64,000 bases of DNA from an uncultured Clostridia bacterium (GCA_947624285.1 CANQJS010000006.1:1-64000); one strand, 5' to 3'. Numbered from the stretch's first letter, positions 27,519 to 37,355 are shown. Notes: generated by a model not told the origin, from the letters alone. Numbers and translations are program-made.

Positions 27519-28487
27519 TCAAATGGAAACTTCCATAGCTACGCGGAAGAGATCCTCGTCTATATGCTTTTGCATATTGAGCGCCTCAAAAATATCATAG
27601 TCAACGATTTCGCCGTTCTTTGATGCAACGACCTTATTTCCGATATTTTTCATAAGAAGCTCTTTAACGGCGTAATTGCCCATACGGGTAGCCATAACTC
27701 TGTCTTGAACGGTGGGAGAGCCGCCGCGCTGGATATGACCGAGTATGCAGGCACGGGATTCAACGCCCGTTTTTTCCTGAATGCTCTTTGCGAGATCAAC
27801 AACATTTACTCCTACGCCCTCGGCAACAACTACAAGGAAATGCTTTTTGTCCGTAAGCTGGGTGCGCTTCATTCTTTCGATAACATCTTTTTCAATATCA
27901 AATTCTATTTCGGGAATAAGTATGGATGTTGCGCCTACGGCAATTCCCGCATTGAGGGCAAGATAGCCGGAACGGCGACCCATAACCTCGATAACGGTGC
28001 ATCTGTCGTGCGATTCGGTGGTATCTCTTATGCGGTCAACGCAATCCATAATGGTATTGAGGCAGGTATCATAGCCGATGGTGTAATCACAGCAGGCGAT
28101 ATCGTTATCTATCGTTCCGGGTATTCCGACGCAGGGGATTCCCCTTTCGGAAAGATCGCGCGCGCCTCTGAAAGAGCCGTCGCCGCCGATCACAACAACG
28201 CCGTCTATGCCGTTTTCCCTACAGGTGCGAATAGCCTGCTGCATACCTTCCTCGGTAGCGAATTTAGCGGAGCGGGCGCTGTAAAGCTTAGTCCCTCCCC
28301 TATGTATTATATCGGAAACGGAACGCAGATCCATTTCAACAAAATCACCGTTGATAAGGCCGTTATATCCTCTGAGAACGCCAAGTACCTTTATTCCGTT
28401 TACGCAGGCAGTTCTTACGACAGCGCGAACAGCAGCGTTCATACCGGGCGCATCGCCGCCGCTTGTCAATACAGCAATTTTTTTCAT
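27519..28487 (-). CDS. pfkA: ATP-dependent 6-phosphofructokinase
   Basis: PfkA phosphorylates fructose 6-phosphate, the committed step of glycolysis. The 322 residues have LTSGGDAPGMNAAVRAV at the ATP site, VVIGGDGSFRGA and the catalytic PGTIDNDI, followed by GRRSGYLALNAGIA. Length is that of allosteric bacterial PfkA. The GGDGS glycine-rich loop is the ATP-using form, not the pyrophosphate form. It follows dnaE, a conserved Firmicutes order, but has its own promoter. Confidence 0.98.
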   Translation of the reverse strand: MKKIAVLTSGGDAPGMNAAVRAVVRTACVNGIKVLGVLRGYNGLINGDFVEMDLRSVSDIIHRGGTKLYSARSAKFATEEGMQQAIRTCRENGIDGVVVIGGDGSFRGARDLSERGIPCVGIPGTIDNDIACCDYTIGYDTCLNTIMDCVDRIRDTTESHDRCTVIEVMGRRSGYLALNAGIAVGATSILIPEIEFDIEKDVIERMKRTQLTDKKHFLVVVAEGVGVNVVDLAKSIQEKTGVESRACILGHIQRGGSPTVQDRVMATRMGNYAVKELLMKNIGNKVVASKNGEIVDYDIFEALNMQKHIDEDLFRVAMEVSI

Positions 28488-28534
28488 ATTATTTCCTCCA
28501 TTACACAGTTATGCAAATATGCACAGTAACATAC

Positions 28535-28563
28535 ATTTTACTTAATAAGCGCCAAAAAGTCAA
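28535..28563 (-). promoter_or_regulatory. Promoter of pfkA
   Basis: TTGACT (28558-28563) and TAAAAT (28535-28540) on the minus strand with a 17-bp spacer, in the 87-nt gap after dnaE. Confidence 0.8.
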
Positions 28564-28574
28564 TAGTATAAAAT

Positions 28575-31500
28575 CTACTCGATAAAAACTACATTTTCAT
28601 CTCCGAGTATCCGCGAAAGCTCGCCGAGCATCGTTTTGTTTACATCAACAAATTTTCCCCTGCTCTGCAGCTCGTATTTTTTCTCGTTCGCAAAATAAAA
28701 CCAAAGAGGATAACTTCCGTCAAAAATCGAAACGACTTTTTCCGCTGAGCGTATATTCTCATCATCCCGTGAGTCAAAGCGCAGAAACAGCCCTGTTTTT
28801 TTATTTTTTACTGCCTTTTTATCGGCAGGGGCGTCCTTTTGCGCCGCCAAAGTTCCTCGGGGCGCGCTTTTTCTTCTCTCGGGAGGGCCGGATATATCGT
28901 TTGCAAGCACCTTCGGCTCTTTTTCCTCCTCAACGGAAAGAGTGCCCGATACGGTTATAACAGCGCCCTTTACTATCCTGTCGCCGCAAGCTTCAAGGAC
29001 TTTCGGGAAAACTATCACCTCTATTGACCCAAACAGATCCTCTATGGTGACAAACGCCATATCCTTGCCGTTTCTTGTCTGCTTTACCGTAATGCCGCTC
29101 ACCGAGCCGGCGACGGTGACTTTCGCTCCGTCCTTGACCTTGGCGAAATCGCTTTCCGCCTCCAAAAGGTCTATGGTGCGGGAATAGCCCATCTCGTTTA
29201 TTATATCGTCGTATTTATCAAGCGGATGACCGGACAGGAAAAGCCCCGTCATTTCCTTTTCCATTTTCAGCAGTTCGCTTTTCGGAAATTCCTCCACCTG
29301 CGGCATTTCAAATTCAAAGCCGAATGAATTATCATCGCCTCCGAAATCGAAAAAGCCCATCTGCCCGTACATTGTTTTATGCCTGTATTCCTCTAAATTG
29401 CTGACGAGGGCGGGCAGAGCCTGAAGCATACTGCGCCTGTTAGCGCCGAGACTGTCCATCGCGCCGCACCTGATGAGGCTTTCGACGGCGCGCCTGTTGA
29501 AATGCCCCGATTGAAGCCTTGAGCAAAAATCCGCAAGACTTTTAAACTTGCCGTTTTCCCTTTCCTTTATTATCTCGTTGATAAATTCCGATCCGAGATT
29601 TTTTATACCCAAAAGACCGTAATTTATAACATTGCCGTTGGCGTAAAAGCCTTTCATGGAGCTGTTCACATCGGGCACGGACAGCCGCAGACCCAATCGC
29701 TTGCTTTCGGCGATATAGCGCGCCACCTTGTTTGAAGAATCAAGAACGGAGGTGAGCAGCGCCGCCATAAACTGCGCGGGGCAATAGCGTTTAAGATACG
29801 CCGTTCTATAAGCCACGAGCGCGTAACATGCGGCGTGCGATTTATTAAAGGCGTACTTTGCAAATTCCGACATCTGATTGAAAATATCGTCGGCGACATC
29901 GGCATTTACTCCGTTTTTACCGCAGCCCTCAATGAAGTTGACCCTCTCCGCCTCCATAACATCCTTTTTCTTTTTGCTCATAGCGCGGCGCACAACATCA
30001 GCCCTGCCGTAGGAATATCCCGCAAGACTTCTGAAGATCTGCATTACCTGCTCCTGATAGACCATACAGCCGAAAGTGTCCTCAAGTATGGGCTTTAAAA
30101 GCGGGGTAGAATAAGTTATTTTTTCGGGATGGCGTGAGTTTTCTATAAATGTATCTATCTGCTTTGCGGGCCCGGGGCGGAAAAGAGAGTTTGCGGCGAT
30201 AAGATGCTCAAGCCTTGTTGGTTTTAAATTCATCAGCATCTGTTTCATTCCGCTTGATTCAAACTGAAAGACACCCTCCGTCTGCCCCCTTGAGAACATT
30301 TTATATACCTCCGGGTCGTCGATGGGTATATTGTCTATATCTATTCCGGAATTTTTCGCCGCGTCGTTTATAACCGTGAGGGTGCGCAGACCGAGAAAAT
30401 CCATTTTCAGCAGACCCAATTCCTCAAGGGTAGTCATCGTGTACTGAGTGACGGTGAGACCGTCGTTTGATGCGAGAGGAACATAAGTATATACGGGATC
30501 GTGCGTTATGACGACTCCCGCCGCGTGGGTCGAGGTGTTTCTCGGCATACCCTCGATCTTTTTCGCGGTTTCCATAAGCTCGTTTACCTGCGGATTTTCC
30601 TGCATAAGCGTTCTTAGAGAAGATGACTTTTCAATGGCTTCGTCTATCTTTATATGAAAATCGTTTGGCACCATTTTTGCTACTGCGTCAACCGAAGCGT
30701 AAGGCATTCCCATAACCCTGCCAACATCGCGTATCGCCGCCCTCGTCTGCAAAGTTCCGAATGTCACTATTTGCGCAACTCGATCCGCGCCGTATTTCTC
30801 GGTCACATAATCAATGACCTCCTGCCGCCGCTCATAACAGAAATCTATATCGAAATCCGGCATAGACACCCTTTCGGGATTTAGGAAGCGCTCAAAAAGA
30901 AGAGTGTACCTCATAGGATCGACATCGGTTATTCCTATACAATACGCGGCAAGAGAGCCCGCGCCCGAGCCTCTGCCCGGTCCGACTGGAATACCCTTGC
31001 TCTTTGCGAATGAAACAAAATCCGCTACAATAAGATAATAGTCGGTATAGCCCATTTTCTCAACGGTGTTGAGCTCATATTCAAGGCGGTCGGTATATTT
31101 TTCAGCGTCGCCTTTATATCTTTTCTCAAGCCCCTCATAGCATTTGCGCCTGAAATACTCGAAATGGTCTTCATTATTCGGCGTTTCGTAATAAGGCAGT
31201 TTTGTGTTGCCGAATTCAAAATCAAAGCGGCATCTTTCGGCGATTTTGCCCGTGTTTTCCACCGCCTCGGGTATATCGGAAAACAGAGCTTCCATTTCAT
31301 CCTGCGATTTTAAGTAAAACTCCTGCGAATGGAATTCAAGCCCTGTATCCTCACCGAGAATATGATTTGTGGCGATACAGATAAGCACCTGCTGGACTTT
31401 ACTGTCCTCCCGTTCTATATAGTGAACATCGTTTGTTACCGCGAGCGGTATTTTCGTATCCGCGCTGAGTCTTTTCAGCCCGTCCTTAACTATCTTCTGC

Positions 31501-32039
31501 TCGTCAAGGCCGTGATCCTGTATTTCAAGATAATAATTTCCGTTTCCGAAAACCTCATTATACCATAAGGCGGTGCGTTTTGCGCTATCATAATCCCTTT
31601 GAAGAAGTGCCTGCGGTATCTCACCGGCAAGGCAGGCGGAAAGGCAGATGAGCCCCTCGTGGTATTTTTCGAGAATATCGTGATCGACTCTCGGTTTATA
31701 GTAGTAGCCCTCCGTAAACGAGAGAGACACAAGCTTTATTAAATTCTTATATCCCGTTTCATTTTCGCACAGCAAAATAAGGTGATTGTAATCCTTATCA
31801 AGCACCTTTTCCTTATCAAACCTTGTGCGCGGCGCAACATAGACCTCACACCCGATTATCGACTTTATACCGTGCTTTTTGCACGCCCTGTAAAATTCAA
31901 CAGCCCCGTACATATTACCGTGATCCGTAATTGCAAGGGACTGCATTCCGAGCTCCTTCGCCTTGGCGGCAAGCTGCTCAATACGGCATGCGCCGTCAAG
32001 CAGAGAATACTCGGTGTGAACATGAAGATGAGTAAACAT
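28575..32039 (-). CDS. dnaE: DNA polymerase III subunit alpha, DnaE type
   Basis: In Firmicutes with PolC, DnaE extends primers on the lagging strand. The 1154 residues have an N-terminal PHP domain (FTHLHVHTEYSLLDG, ITDHGNMYG), the palm with GPGRGSGAGS and PDFDIDF (catalytic Asp residues), beta-binding and helix-hairpin-helix regions, and a C-terminal OB fold (about 970-1050). ATG 32039 was chosen because it gives the standard family N-terminus, with GAGG 12 nt upstream; an ATG six codons earlier (32057) is possible and has no better site. It precedes pfkA. Confidence 0.96.
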   Translation of the reverse strand: MFTHLHVHTEYSLLDGACRIEQLAAKAKELGMQSLAITDHGNMYGAVEFYRACKKHGIKSIIGCEVYVAPRTRFDKEKVLDKDYNHLILLCENETGYKNLIKLVSLSFTEGYYYKPRVDHDILEKYHEGLICLSACLAGEIPQALLQRDYDSAKRTALWYNEVFGNGNYYLEIQDHGLDEQKIVKDGLKRLSADTKIPLAVTNDVHYIEREDSKVQQVLICIATNHILGEDTGLEFHSQEFYLKSQDEMEALFSDIPEAVENTGKIAERCRFDFEFGNTKLPYYETPNNEDHFEYFRRKCYEGLEKRYKGDAEKYTDRLEYELNTVEKMGYTDYYLIVADFVSFAKSKGIPVGPGRGSGAGSLAAYCIGITDVDPMRYTLLFERFLNPERVSMPDFDIDFCYERRQEVIDYVTEKYGADRVAQIVTFGTLQTRAAIRDVGRVMGMPYASVDAVAKMVPNDFHIKIDEAIEKSSSLRTLMQENPQVNELMETAKKIEGMPRNTSTHAAGVVITHDPVYTYVPLASNDGLTVTQYTMTTLEELGLLKMDFLGLRTLTVINDAAKNSGIDIDNIPIDDPEVYKMFSRGQTEGVFQFESSGMKQMLMNLKPTRLEHLIAANSLFRPGPAKQIDTFIENSRHPEKITYSTPLLKPILEDTFGCMVYQEQVMQIFRSLAGYSYGRADVVRRAMSKKKKDVMEAERVNFIEGCGKNGVNADVADDIFNQMSEFAKYAFNKSHAACYALVAYRTAYLKRYCPAQFMAALLTSVLDSSNKVARYIAESKRLGLRLSVPDVNSSMKGFYANGNVINYGLLGIKNLGSEFINEIIKERENGKFKSLADFCSRLQSGHFNRRAVESLIRCGAMDSLGANRRSMLQALPALVSNLEEYRHKTMYGQMGFFDFGGDDNSFGFEFEMPQVEEFPKSELLKMEKEMTGLFLSGHPLDKYDDIINEMGYSRTIDLLEAESDFAKVKDGAKVTVAGSVSGITVKQTRNGKDMAFVTIEDLFGSIEVIVFPKVLEACGDRIVKGAVITVSGTLSVEEEKEPKVLANDISGPPERRKSAPRGTLAAQKDAPADKKAVKNKKTGLFLRFDSRDDENIRSAEKVVSIFDGSYPLWFYFANEKKYELQSRGKFVDVNKTMLGELSRILGDENVVFIE

Positions 32040-32081
32040 AATACCGTTGTGCCTCATTACTTTACATATATGATCATAAAA

Positions 32082-32639
32082 TTATCGGCTTTCCTTAGCC
32101 GTCTTCATCCGCAGCTTATACATTTTTATCATACCCGAAAGATTGCCCTTAAAAGCAAGTGACATCTCCGGAAATCTGCCGAAATCCCTCGGAAAATACC
32201 GCGCGCTGTTCTTTTTCAAATGAAGCGCCTTGCTGCGCTTGAAAACATCTGCTATAAACTGTGAGCAGAAATATTTTCTTTTCTGAACAAGTGGCATTCG
32301 CATAAGCCCTAAAATAAGCCCAGCCCTCGCAAAGCTGTATTTGTGCCTGTTTTCCACAAATTCAAGTAGTATTTTTTTGATAAGCTCATATTTTTCCGCG
32401 GAGACATCCATTTCGTAGAGCTCACATGGATACGGCTTTCTGTCGGGGCGTATATACTTGGTTATCTTTTCAACTATAAATCCTTTCCACGCAAAGCTGT
32501 AAAATGTATCTAAATCCTCATCAAGCCCGATCGAGGCGTGGGTAAATATGGAATTTGTCATAAATCCCACCATTTTTGAGCCCATATCGGGAAAGCTCGT
32601 CAGCAGGATATATATTTTTCTGTTTTCATTTTTCTCCAT
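32082..32639 (-). CDS. YiiX/YebB-like permuted NlpC/P60 hydrolase
   Basis: This 185-residue protein looks like a permuted papain-fold hydrolase of the YiiX/YebB type. The early His (H34 in IFTHASIGL) precedes a later Cys (C125 in YFCSQFIADVF), the permuted order of catalytic residues. It has no signal peptide or membrane helix and a basic C-terminal end. Possible substrates include peptidoglycan peptides or acylated amides; none is shown by the sequence. It sits between whiA and dnaE, where related genomes often carry an HPr-like gene (an inference from general knowledge of this neighbourhood). It is probably cytoplasmic. Confidence 0.65.
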   Translation of the reverse strand: MEKNENRKIYILLTSFPDMGSKMVGFMTNSIFTHASIGLDEDLDTFYSFAWKGFIVEKITKYIRPDRKPYPCELYEMDVSAEKYELIKKILLEFVENRHKYSFARAGLILGLMRMPLVQKRKYFCSQFIADVFKRSKALHLKKNSARYFPRDFGRFPEMSLAFKGNLSGMIKMYKLRMKTAKESR

Positions 32640-32714
32640 AATTTACCCCTATATCAGCAAATGTTTTATCTGCTTTTATTGTTGACAAAAAAGGCGTTTA
32701 AAACCTTTCCGTTT

Positions 32715-33605
32715 TTAAACTTTTTTTGAAATTTCTATAATTTTTTGCAGCCTGTGGTTTACCCCGCTTCTGCTGAGAGGCGGATCACAGCTCTGCGCCA
32801 GCTCCGCAAGGCTCATATCGGGATTTTCATACCTTATTTTCGCAAGCGTGCGCAGATTTTCGGGCAGATAATCCCAGCCCTTTTTCTTTAAAATTTTATC
32901 TATCGCCTGTATTTGAACGGAAACGGCGTTTACCAATCTGTTGATATTTGCCGTCTCGCAGTTTGCCTGCCTGTTTGCCTTATTTCTGAAATCCTTGACG
33001 ATTTTGATATTCATCATTTCAAACATTGCGTCCGACGCGCCCATAAGATAAAGGCAGTCCTCAATAGCCTCGCTTTCTTTGAAATAGATAACATGATAAC
33101 CGTTTCTGCTTGTGCTTTTCGGTTTCAGCTCCGTTTCCTCCAGCAAAGTGAGCAGGCTTTTGGAAAGATTAAGATACGCCACGGTAAATTCAAGGTGATA
33201 ATCCTTTTCGGGCGCGGACGCAGTTCCGCAGGAGAGAAAAGCTCCCGCGATAAACGCGTTTATACATTTTTCGCAATGAAAATTTGAATGATTTATTTTT
33301 AGGCTTGAGCCCGTTTCGTGCCCAAATGCCTTAAACAGCTTTCCCGCGTCGTTTTCCCGCGCGACGCTCACGGTCAGATTTCTTCCTCCCGCGGACTTTT
33401 TTACGGTGCATTCTATATTGAAAAGCCGTTTCATAAGCCTCATGTAAAGCTCCGCGATGTTCTTATTCTCCGTTTGAATCGAGACCTTTTGAGCCGAAAA
33501 GCTTTTTCCGAAAATACTCATTCCGTAAAGCAACGCCTTTTTACAGCATGCAGATTCATATTCTGTTTTGATAAGCTCGTCCTTTACCTGAGATGAAAAC
33601 GACAT
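32715..33605 (-). CDS. whiA: WhiA DNA-binding protein
   Basis: WhiA affects cell division and chromosome segregation in Firmicutes and sporulation septation in Actinobacteria. The 296 residues carry the N-terminal LAGLIDADG-related domain (FSSQVKDELIKTEYESACCK, CINAFIAGAFLSCGTASAPE) and the C-terminal helix-turn-helix (MSLAELAQSCDPPLSRSGVN). Length is normal. It starts 8 nt after rapZ. The yvcK/glmR gene that normally separates rapZ and whiA is missing. Confidence 0.97.
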   Translation of the reverse strand: MSFSSQVKDELIKTEYESACCKKALLYGMSIFGKSFSAQKVSIQTENKNIAELYMRLMKRLFNIECTVKKSAGGRNLTVSVARENDAGKLFKAFGHETGSSLKINHSNFHCEKCINAFIAGAFLSCGTASAPEKDYHLEFTVAYLNLSKSLLTLLEETELKPKSTSRNGYHVIYFKESEAIEDCLYLMGASDAMFEMMNIKIVKDFRNKANRQANCETANINRLVNAVSVQIQAIDKILKKKGWDYLPENLRTLAKIRYENPDMSLAELAQSCDPPLSRSGVNHRLQKIIEISKKV

Positions 33606-33613
33606 TTTTATAC

Positions 33614-34483
33614 CTAATTTCTGTTTATATCCCTATGATTTACCGAAACATTGCCCCAACGCTTGCAGAAATGCTCCTTCAGCGCCTCCGCTATCGCCAC
33701 GGAGCGGTGGTTTCCGCCAGTGCAGCCCACGGCAAAAACGATTTGGCTTTTACCCTCTTTTATATAAAGCGGATTAAGAAAATCCAGCATATCTATCAGC
33801 TTTTCGAGAAGCTGATTTGACTCCTCAAAGGAGAAAATATATTTTTTGACCTCTTCATCAAGCCCCGTTTTCTTTCTCAGGCTTTCAAGCCAATATGGAT
33901 TGGGCAGACAGCGCACATCGATTACAAAATCCGCGTCGTTCGGTATGCCGTGCTTAAAGCCGAAGGAGATGACATGAATATTCATTATCTCCCTGTCGTT
34001 TCCGAAAAGTATTTCGGCAAGGCGGTTTTTGAGCCGGCTTTCGGTTATATCCGAGGTGTCTATAATATGGTCCGCCCTGATGCGAAGAGGGCTCAGTATT
34101 TCTTTTTCATATTCCAAGGCGGCGGTTATATCGCCGTTGAAGCGATCCGCATATGGATGCTTCCTTCTTGTGAGCTTATATCGACTGAGCGCGGTATTCG
34201 TTTTCGTGTCAAGATAAACTACCCTGACCTCGTAATTCTCCTCAAATGTGTTGAGCATTTCCGAAACGGAATTGAAATCCTCGGTAGAGCGGGCGTCTAT
34301 CACGACCGCCACCCTCTTTTTACCCTGACGGTTCTCGATCAAATCAAGGAATGTGCTCAAAAGCGCGGGCGGCATATTATCTATACAATAGTAGCCCGCG
34401 TCCTCCAAAAAGCCTATCGCCGAGGATTTACCCGCGCCCGAAAGACCTGTGATCACTATAAGTTCGTTTTTTTCAACAATCAT
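33614..34483 (-). CDS. rapZ: RapZ/YvcJ nucleotide-binding adaptor
   Basis: RapZ-family proteins bind nucleotides and UDP-GlcNAc-related signals. In E. coli RapZ delivers GlmZ sRNA to RNase E; the Firmicutes homologue YvcJ has GTPase activity and affects competence. The 289 residues have the Walker A motif GLSGAGKS (13-20), DARSTED and the C-terminal VGCTGGNHRSVAIAEAL with the conserved CTGGxHRS. It overlaps murB by TAATG. Confidence 0.96.
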   Translation of the reverse strand: MIVEKNELIVITGLSGAGKSSAIGFLEDAGYYCIDNMPPALLSTFLDLIENRQGKKRVAVVIDARSTEDFNSVSEMLNTFEENYEVRVVYLDTKTNTALSRYKLTRRKHPYADRFNGDITAALEYEKEILSPLRIRADHIIDTSDITESRLKNRLAEILFGNDREIMNIHVISFGFKHGIPNDADFVIDVRCLPNPYWLESLRKKTGLDEEVKKYIFSFEESNQLLEKLIDMLDFLNPLYIKEGKSQIVFAVGCTGGNHRSVAIAEALKEHFCKRWGNVSVNHRDINRN

Positions 34484-35382
34484 TATTCCGTTACCCTTAT
34501 CTCCATTTCCAGCTTAACGCCTTTTTCTTTCCACACTGTTTCTTCGCATATTCTGCACAGCTCAAGAATATCCCCGCAGGTCGCACCTCCTTTGTTGATA
34601 ACAAATCCCGCGTGCTTTTCGCTTATCTGAGCCCCGCCGACGGTTTTGCCTTTCAGCCCGCATTCCTCTATTAGAGCTCCGGCGAAATGCCCGGGCGGTC
34701 TTTTGAAGGTTGAGCCCGCGCTCGGATATTCAAGCGGTTGCTTAGCCTTTCTGCGGGCAAGCAAATCATTCATTTTTTCCTTTATCTCGGCTTTATCGCC
34801 CTTATTCAGTTTAAGGTAAAGCCCCGTAATTATACAATCGTTTGAATAATAGGCGGAATGACGGTAAGAGAGCTCCAACGCGCCGTTCTCAAGAGAGCCC
34901 TCGTTTCCGTTTTCGTCGATATGGTCACACCTGAACAGCACATCTTTCATCTCGCCGCCGTAAGCGCCGGCGTTCATAAATGCGGCTCCGCCGCATGAGC
35001 CGGGTATGCCGTAAGCAAATTCCAGCCCCGTAAGCGCGTTATCAAGCGCAAATCTGCACAGTTTAACGAGGGGCGCGCCGCTTTGCGCGTATATTATGCC
35101 GTCGCCTATCAGCTTTATATCCGAAAACCCGTTTGAAAAGCACATAACGCAGGCGTTGATCCCCTCATCGGACACAAGCAAATTTGAGCCGTTGCCGATG
35201 GCGATAAGTCTTATACCGCGCTTTTTACAGTATTTTACCGTTTCGGCGACTTGAGCGATACTTTCGGGATAGACTATTATCCTTGCGTTCCCGCCGACCT
35301 TGAAGGTAGTGTGCTCGCGCATCGGCTCATTTTCGGAATATCTCATATTCAGTTTTTGCGCAAGACTTATTATCTCTGTCAA
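34483..35382 (-). CDS. murB: UDP-N-acetylenolpyruvoylglucosamine reductase
   Basis: MurB reduces enolpyruvyl-UDP-GlcNAc to UDP-MurNAc with NADPH and FAD, the second committed step of wall precursor synthesis. The 299 residues have EHTTFKVGGNA, the FAD segment GNGSNLLVSDEG, IPGSCGGAAFMNAGAYGGEM, and PSAGSTFKRP with the catalytic Ser. Its ATG is 13 nt downstream of the glucokinase stop, and it overlaps rapZ. Confidence 0.97.
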   Translation of the reverse strand: MTEIISLAQKLNMRYSENEPMREHTTFKVGGNARIIVYPESIAQVAETVKYCKKRGIRLIAIGNGSNLLVSDEGINACVMCFSNGFSDIKLIGDGIIYAQSGAPLVKLCRFALDNALTGLEFAYGIPGSCGGAAFMNAGAYGGEMKDVLFRCDHIDENGNEGSLENGALELSYRHSAYYSNDCIITGLYLKLNKGDKAEIKEKMNDLLARRKAKQPLEYPSAGSTFKRPPGHFAGALIEECGLKGKTVGGAQISEKHAGFVINKGGATCGDILELCRICEETVWKEKGVKLEMEIRVTE

Positions 35383-35395
35383 AATATCACCGTTA

Positions 35396-36343
35396 TTATA
35401 TTGAGCCCAGCAGCGCCGCGCCTATTACGCCCGCGTTGTTTCCAAGCTGGGCTTTCATAATTTTAGTTTGTATTTTACTGTGGATAGAATATCTTTCCGC
35501 CATAACATATCTGTTGAGAGGCTTGAGCAGAGTATCGCCCTCGTTGCAGATCCCTCCGCCGACGCAGATGATCTCCGGCTGAAGCGCGTTTACGATATTT
35601 ATGAGACCGCAGGCAACATATTTAATATAGTTGTTGACTACCTTTATACCCGCTATGTCGCCCTTTCGCATCGCATCAAAAGCCGTTTTACCGTTTATCT
35701 TGCCCTCTTGCTTAACTATCTCGTGCATAACGGAATCGGGATTTTCTTCCATAGCCTTCTTCGTCTGGCGGATAAGAGCGGTGGCGGAGGCATACGCCTC
35801 CCAACATCCCTTTCTGCCGCAGGTGCAGGGCTCGCCGTCCACCGAGATGACCATATGCCCGAACTCGCCGCCGGCAAAGTTTACGCCGTTTACGATTTTT
35901 CCGTCTATTATAACGCCCGAGCCCACTCCCGTGCCGAGAGTGACAGCAACGAAATTGCCCGAGCCGTTTCCGCAGCCCGCGTGCGCCTCGCCGAGAGCGG
36001 CGCAGTTGGCGTCGTTCTCAACAAAAACAGGCAGATCCCCAAGGCGCTCTTTCAGCATTTCCTTTGCCGGAACATTATTAAAACCGAGATTGTTTGCAAA
36101 TTCGATCACGCCCTCGCCGTTTACAGTGCCAGGAGTACCCATTCCGATACAGGATATATCCCCGACGGTAACTCCCGCCGCGTCCATCGCCTCACGGCAC
36201 ACCTTTGCTATATCGTCGAATATATCCTGCGCGCTGCGCGGCGTGGCTGTAGGCGTTTTTGCCTTTCCCAAAATATTATAGCCGTCATCTACCACGGCGG
36301 CGACTATATTCGTTCCTCCCAAATCTATTCCGATATTATACAT
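35396..36343 (-). CDS. ROK-family glucokinase
   Basis: This enzyme phosphorylates glucose (or a related hexose) with ATP. The 315 residues show the N-terminal phosphate-binding GIDLGGTN (5-12), catalytic D111 in VENDAN, and the ROK zinc motif with H163 and C173, C175, C180 in EPCTCGRKGCWE. ATG 36343 follows AGGAGG; the frame to 36409 runs back into hprK. It sits 16 nt after hprK, which places a hexose kinase beside the sensor of glycolytic flux. Substrate specificity (glucose, mannose or GlcNAc) is not settled. Confidence 0.93.
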   Translation of the reverse strand: MYNIGIDLGGTNIVAAVVDDGYNILGKAKTPTATPRSAQDIFDDIAKVCREAMDAAGVTVGDISCIGMGTPGTVNGEGVIEFANNLGFNNVPAKEMLKERLGDLPVFVENDANCAALGEAHAGCGNGSGNFVAVTLGTGVGSGVIIDGKIVNGVNFAGGEFGHMVISVDGEPCTCGRKGCWEAYASATALIRQTKKAMEENPDSVMHEIVKQEGKINGKTAFDAMRKGDIAGIKVVNNYIKYVACGLINIVNALQPEIICVGGGICNEGDTLLKPLNRYVMAERYSIHSKIQTKIMKAQLGNNAGVIGAALLGSI

Positions 36344-36359
36344 TTTATCCTCCTGCTTT

Positions 36360-37325
36360 TTAGGAATTTTTCCAAATTTCAAGTTCCTTTTCCTCTGCCT
36401 CAAAATCATCCATACCGAGGCTCGCCATAAGCTCTCTCGCCGCGTTGTAGCCCATTTTTTTCTGGCGATTATTCATGGCGGCGGTTTCGATTATTACCGC
36501 AAGGTTTCGCCCGGGGTTTACGGGAACGGTTATCACGGGCACCTTTACATCAAGGATTATGGCGTACTCACTGTCTATACCGAGGCGGTCGTAAGCCTTA
36601 GTGGAATCCCACGGCTCAAGCTGCACCACCATATCTATTTTTTCGGAGGCTTTTACCGAGCCCATACCGAAAAGCCGGCGCGCGTTGATAATGCCTATGC
36701 CCCTCAGCTCAATGAAGTGGCGTATATTGTTTGGCGACGCGCCCACAAGGGTGTGAGCGTCCGTTTTTCTGATTTCAACGGCGTCGTCCGCTATGAAACG
36801 GTGACCTCTTTTGATAAGCTCAACGGCAGTCTCGGATTTACCGGCTCCGCTGTCGCCAAGAATAAGCACGCCCTCGCCGTAGACCTCGCACAAAACTCCG
36901 TGGCGTGTTATACGGGGAGCAAGAGAGGAATTCAGATATTGGATAAGCGACGCTAAAAACGGAGAAGTCTCCTCCTCGGTGCGAAGAAGCGGCACTTTAT
37001 ATTTTTCGCACGCGGCGGTGAAATAATCGGGTATCTCAAGTCCTCTTGTTATCACCGCGGCGGCGGGGTGAAGCCCCAGCCAACAGCTAAGCGCCTTATC
37101 CTTTTCCTCATCGCTCATATTCTGCAAAAACCCAAACTCGGTCCATCCAAGTATTTGTATTCTGAGCGGGTCGAAATAATCCACATAGCCCGTAAGGACT
37201 ATTCCGGGGCGGTTTATCTCGTTGGTGGTCACAAGAATATCGTTAGCGTCTTTCGGAAGATATATCACCTCAAGCGAATGATTTTCGATTATCTTCTGAA
37301 GCGAAACCGAATAGCTTTCTGCCAT
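36360..37325 (-). CDS. hprK: HPr kinase/phosphorylase
   Basis: HprK phosphorylates Ser46 of HPr in response to fructose 1,6-bisphosphate and so drives CcpA-dependent catabolite repression in Firmicutes. The 321 residues have the N-terminal HPrK domain, Walker A GDSGAGKS at 157-164, D180-D181 and the signature region FIELRGIGIINARRLFG (about 204-220). ATG 37325 has GGAGG 7 nt upstream. It heads the hprK-glk-murB-rapZ-whiA run behind a promoter at 37356-37385. No HPr or crh gene is in the window. Confidence 0.98.
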   Translation of the reverse strand: MAESYSVSLQKIIENHSLEVIYLPKDANDILVTTNEINRPGIVLTGYVDYFDPLRIQILGWTEFGFLQNMSDEEKDKALSCWLGLHPAAAVITRGLEIPDYFTAACEKYKVPLLRTEEETSPFLASLIQYLNSSLAPRITRHGVLCEVYGEGVLILGDSGAGKSETAVELIKRGHRFIADDAVEIRKTDAHTLVGASPNNIRHFIELRGIGIINARRLFGMGSVKASEKIDMVVQLEPWDSTKAYDRLGIDSEYAIILDVKVPVITVPVNPGRNLAVIIETAAMNNRQKKMGYNAARELMASLGMDDFEAEEKELEIWKNS

Positions 37326-37355
37326 TTTTTTACCTCCTGCCATTATACATTATCT

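Noticed and set aside
35468..36430. 320-codon plus-strand frame opposite the ROK kinase
   Set aside because: Antisense shadow; the minus-strand reading has full ROK motifs and a proper start.
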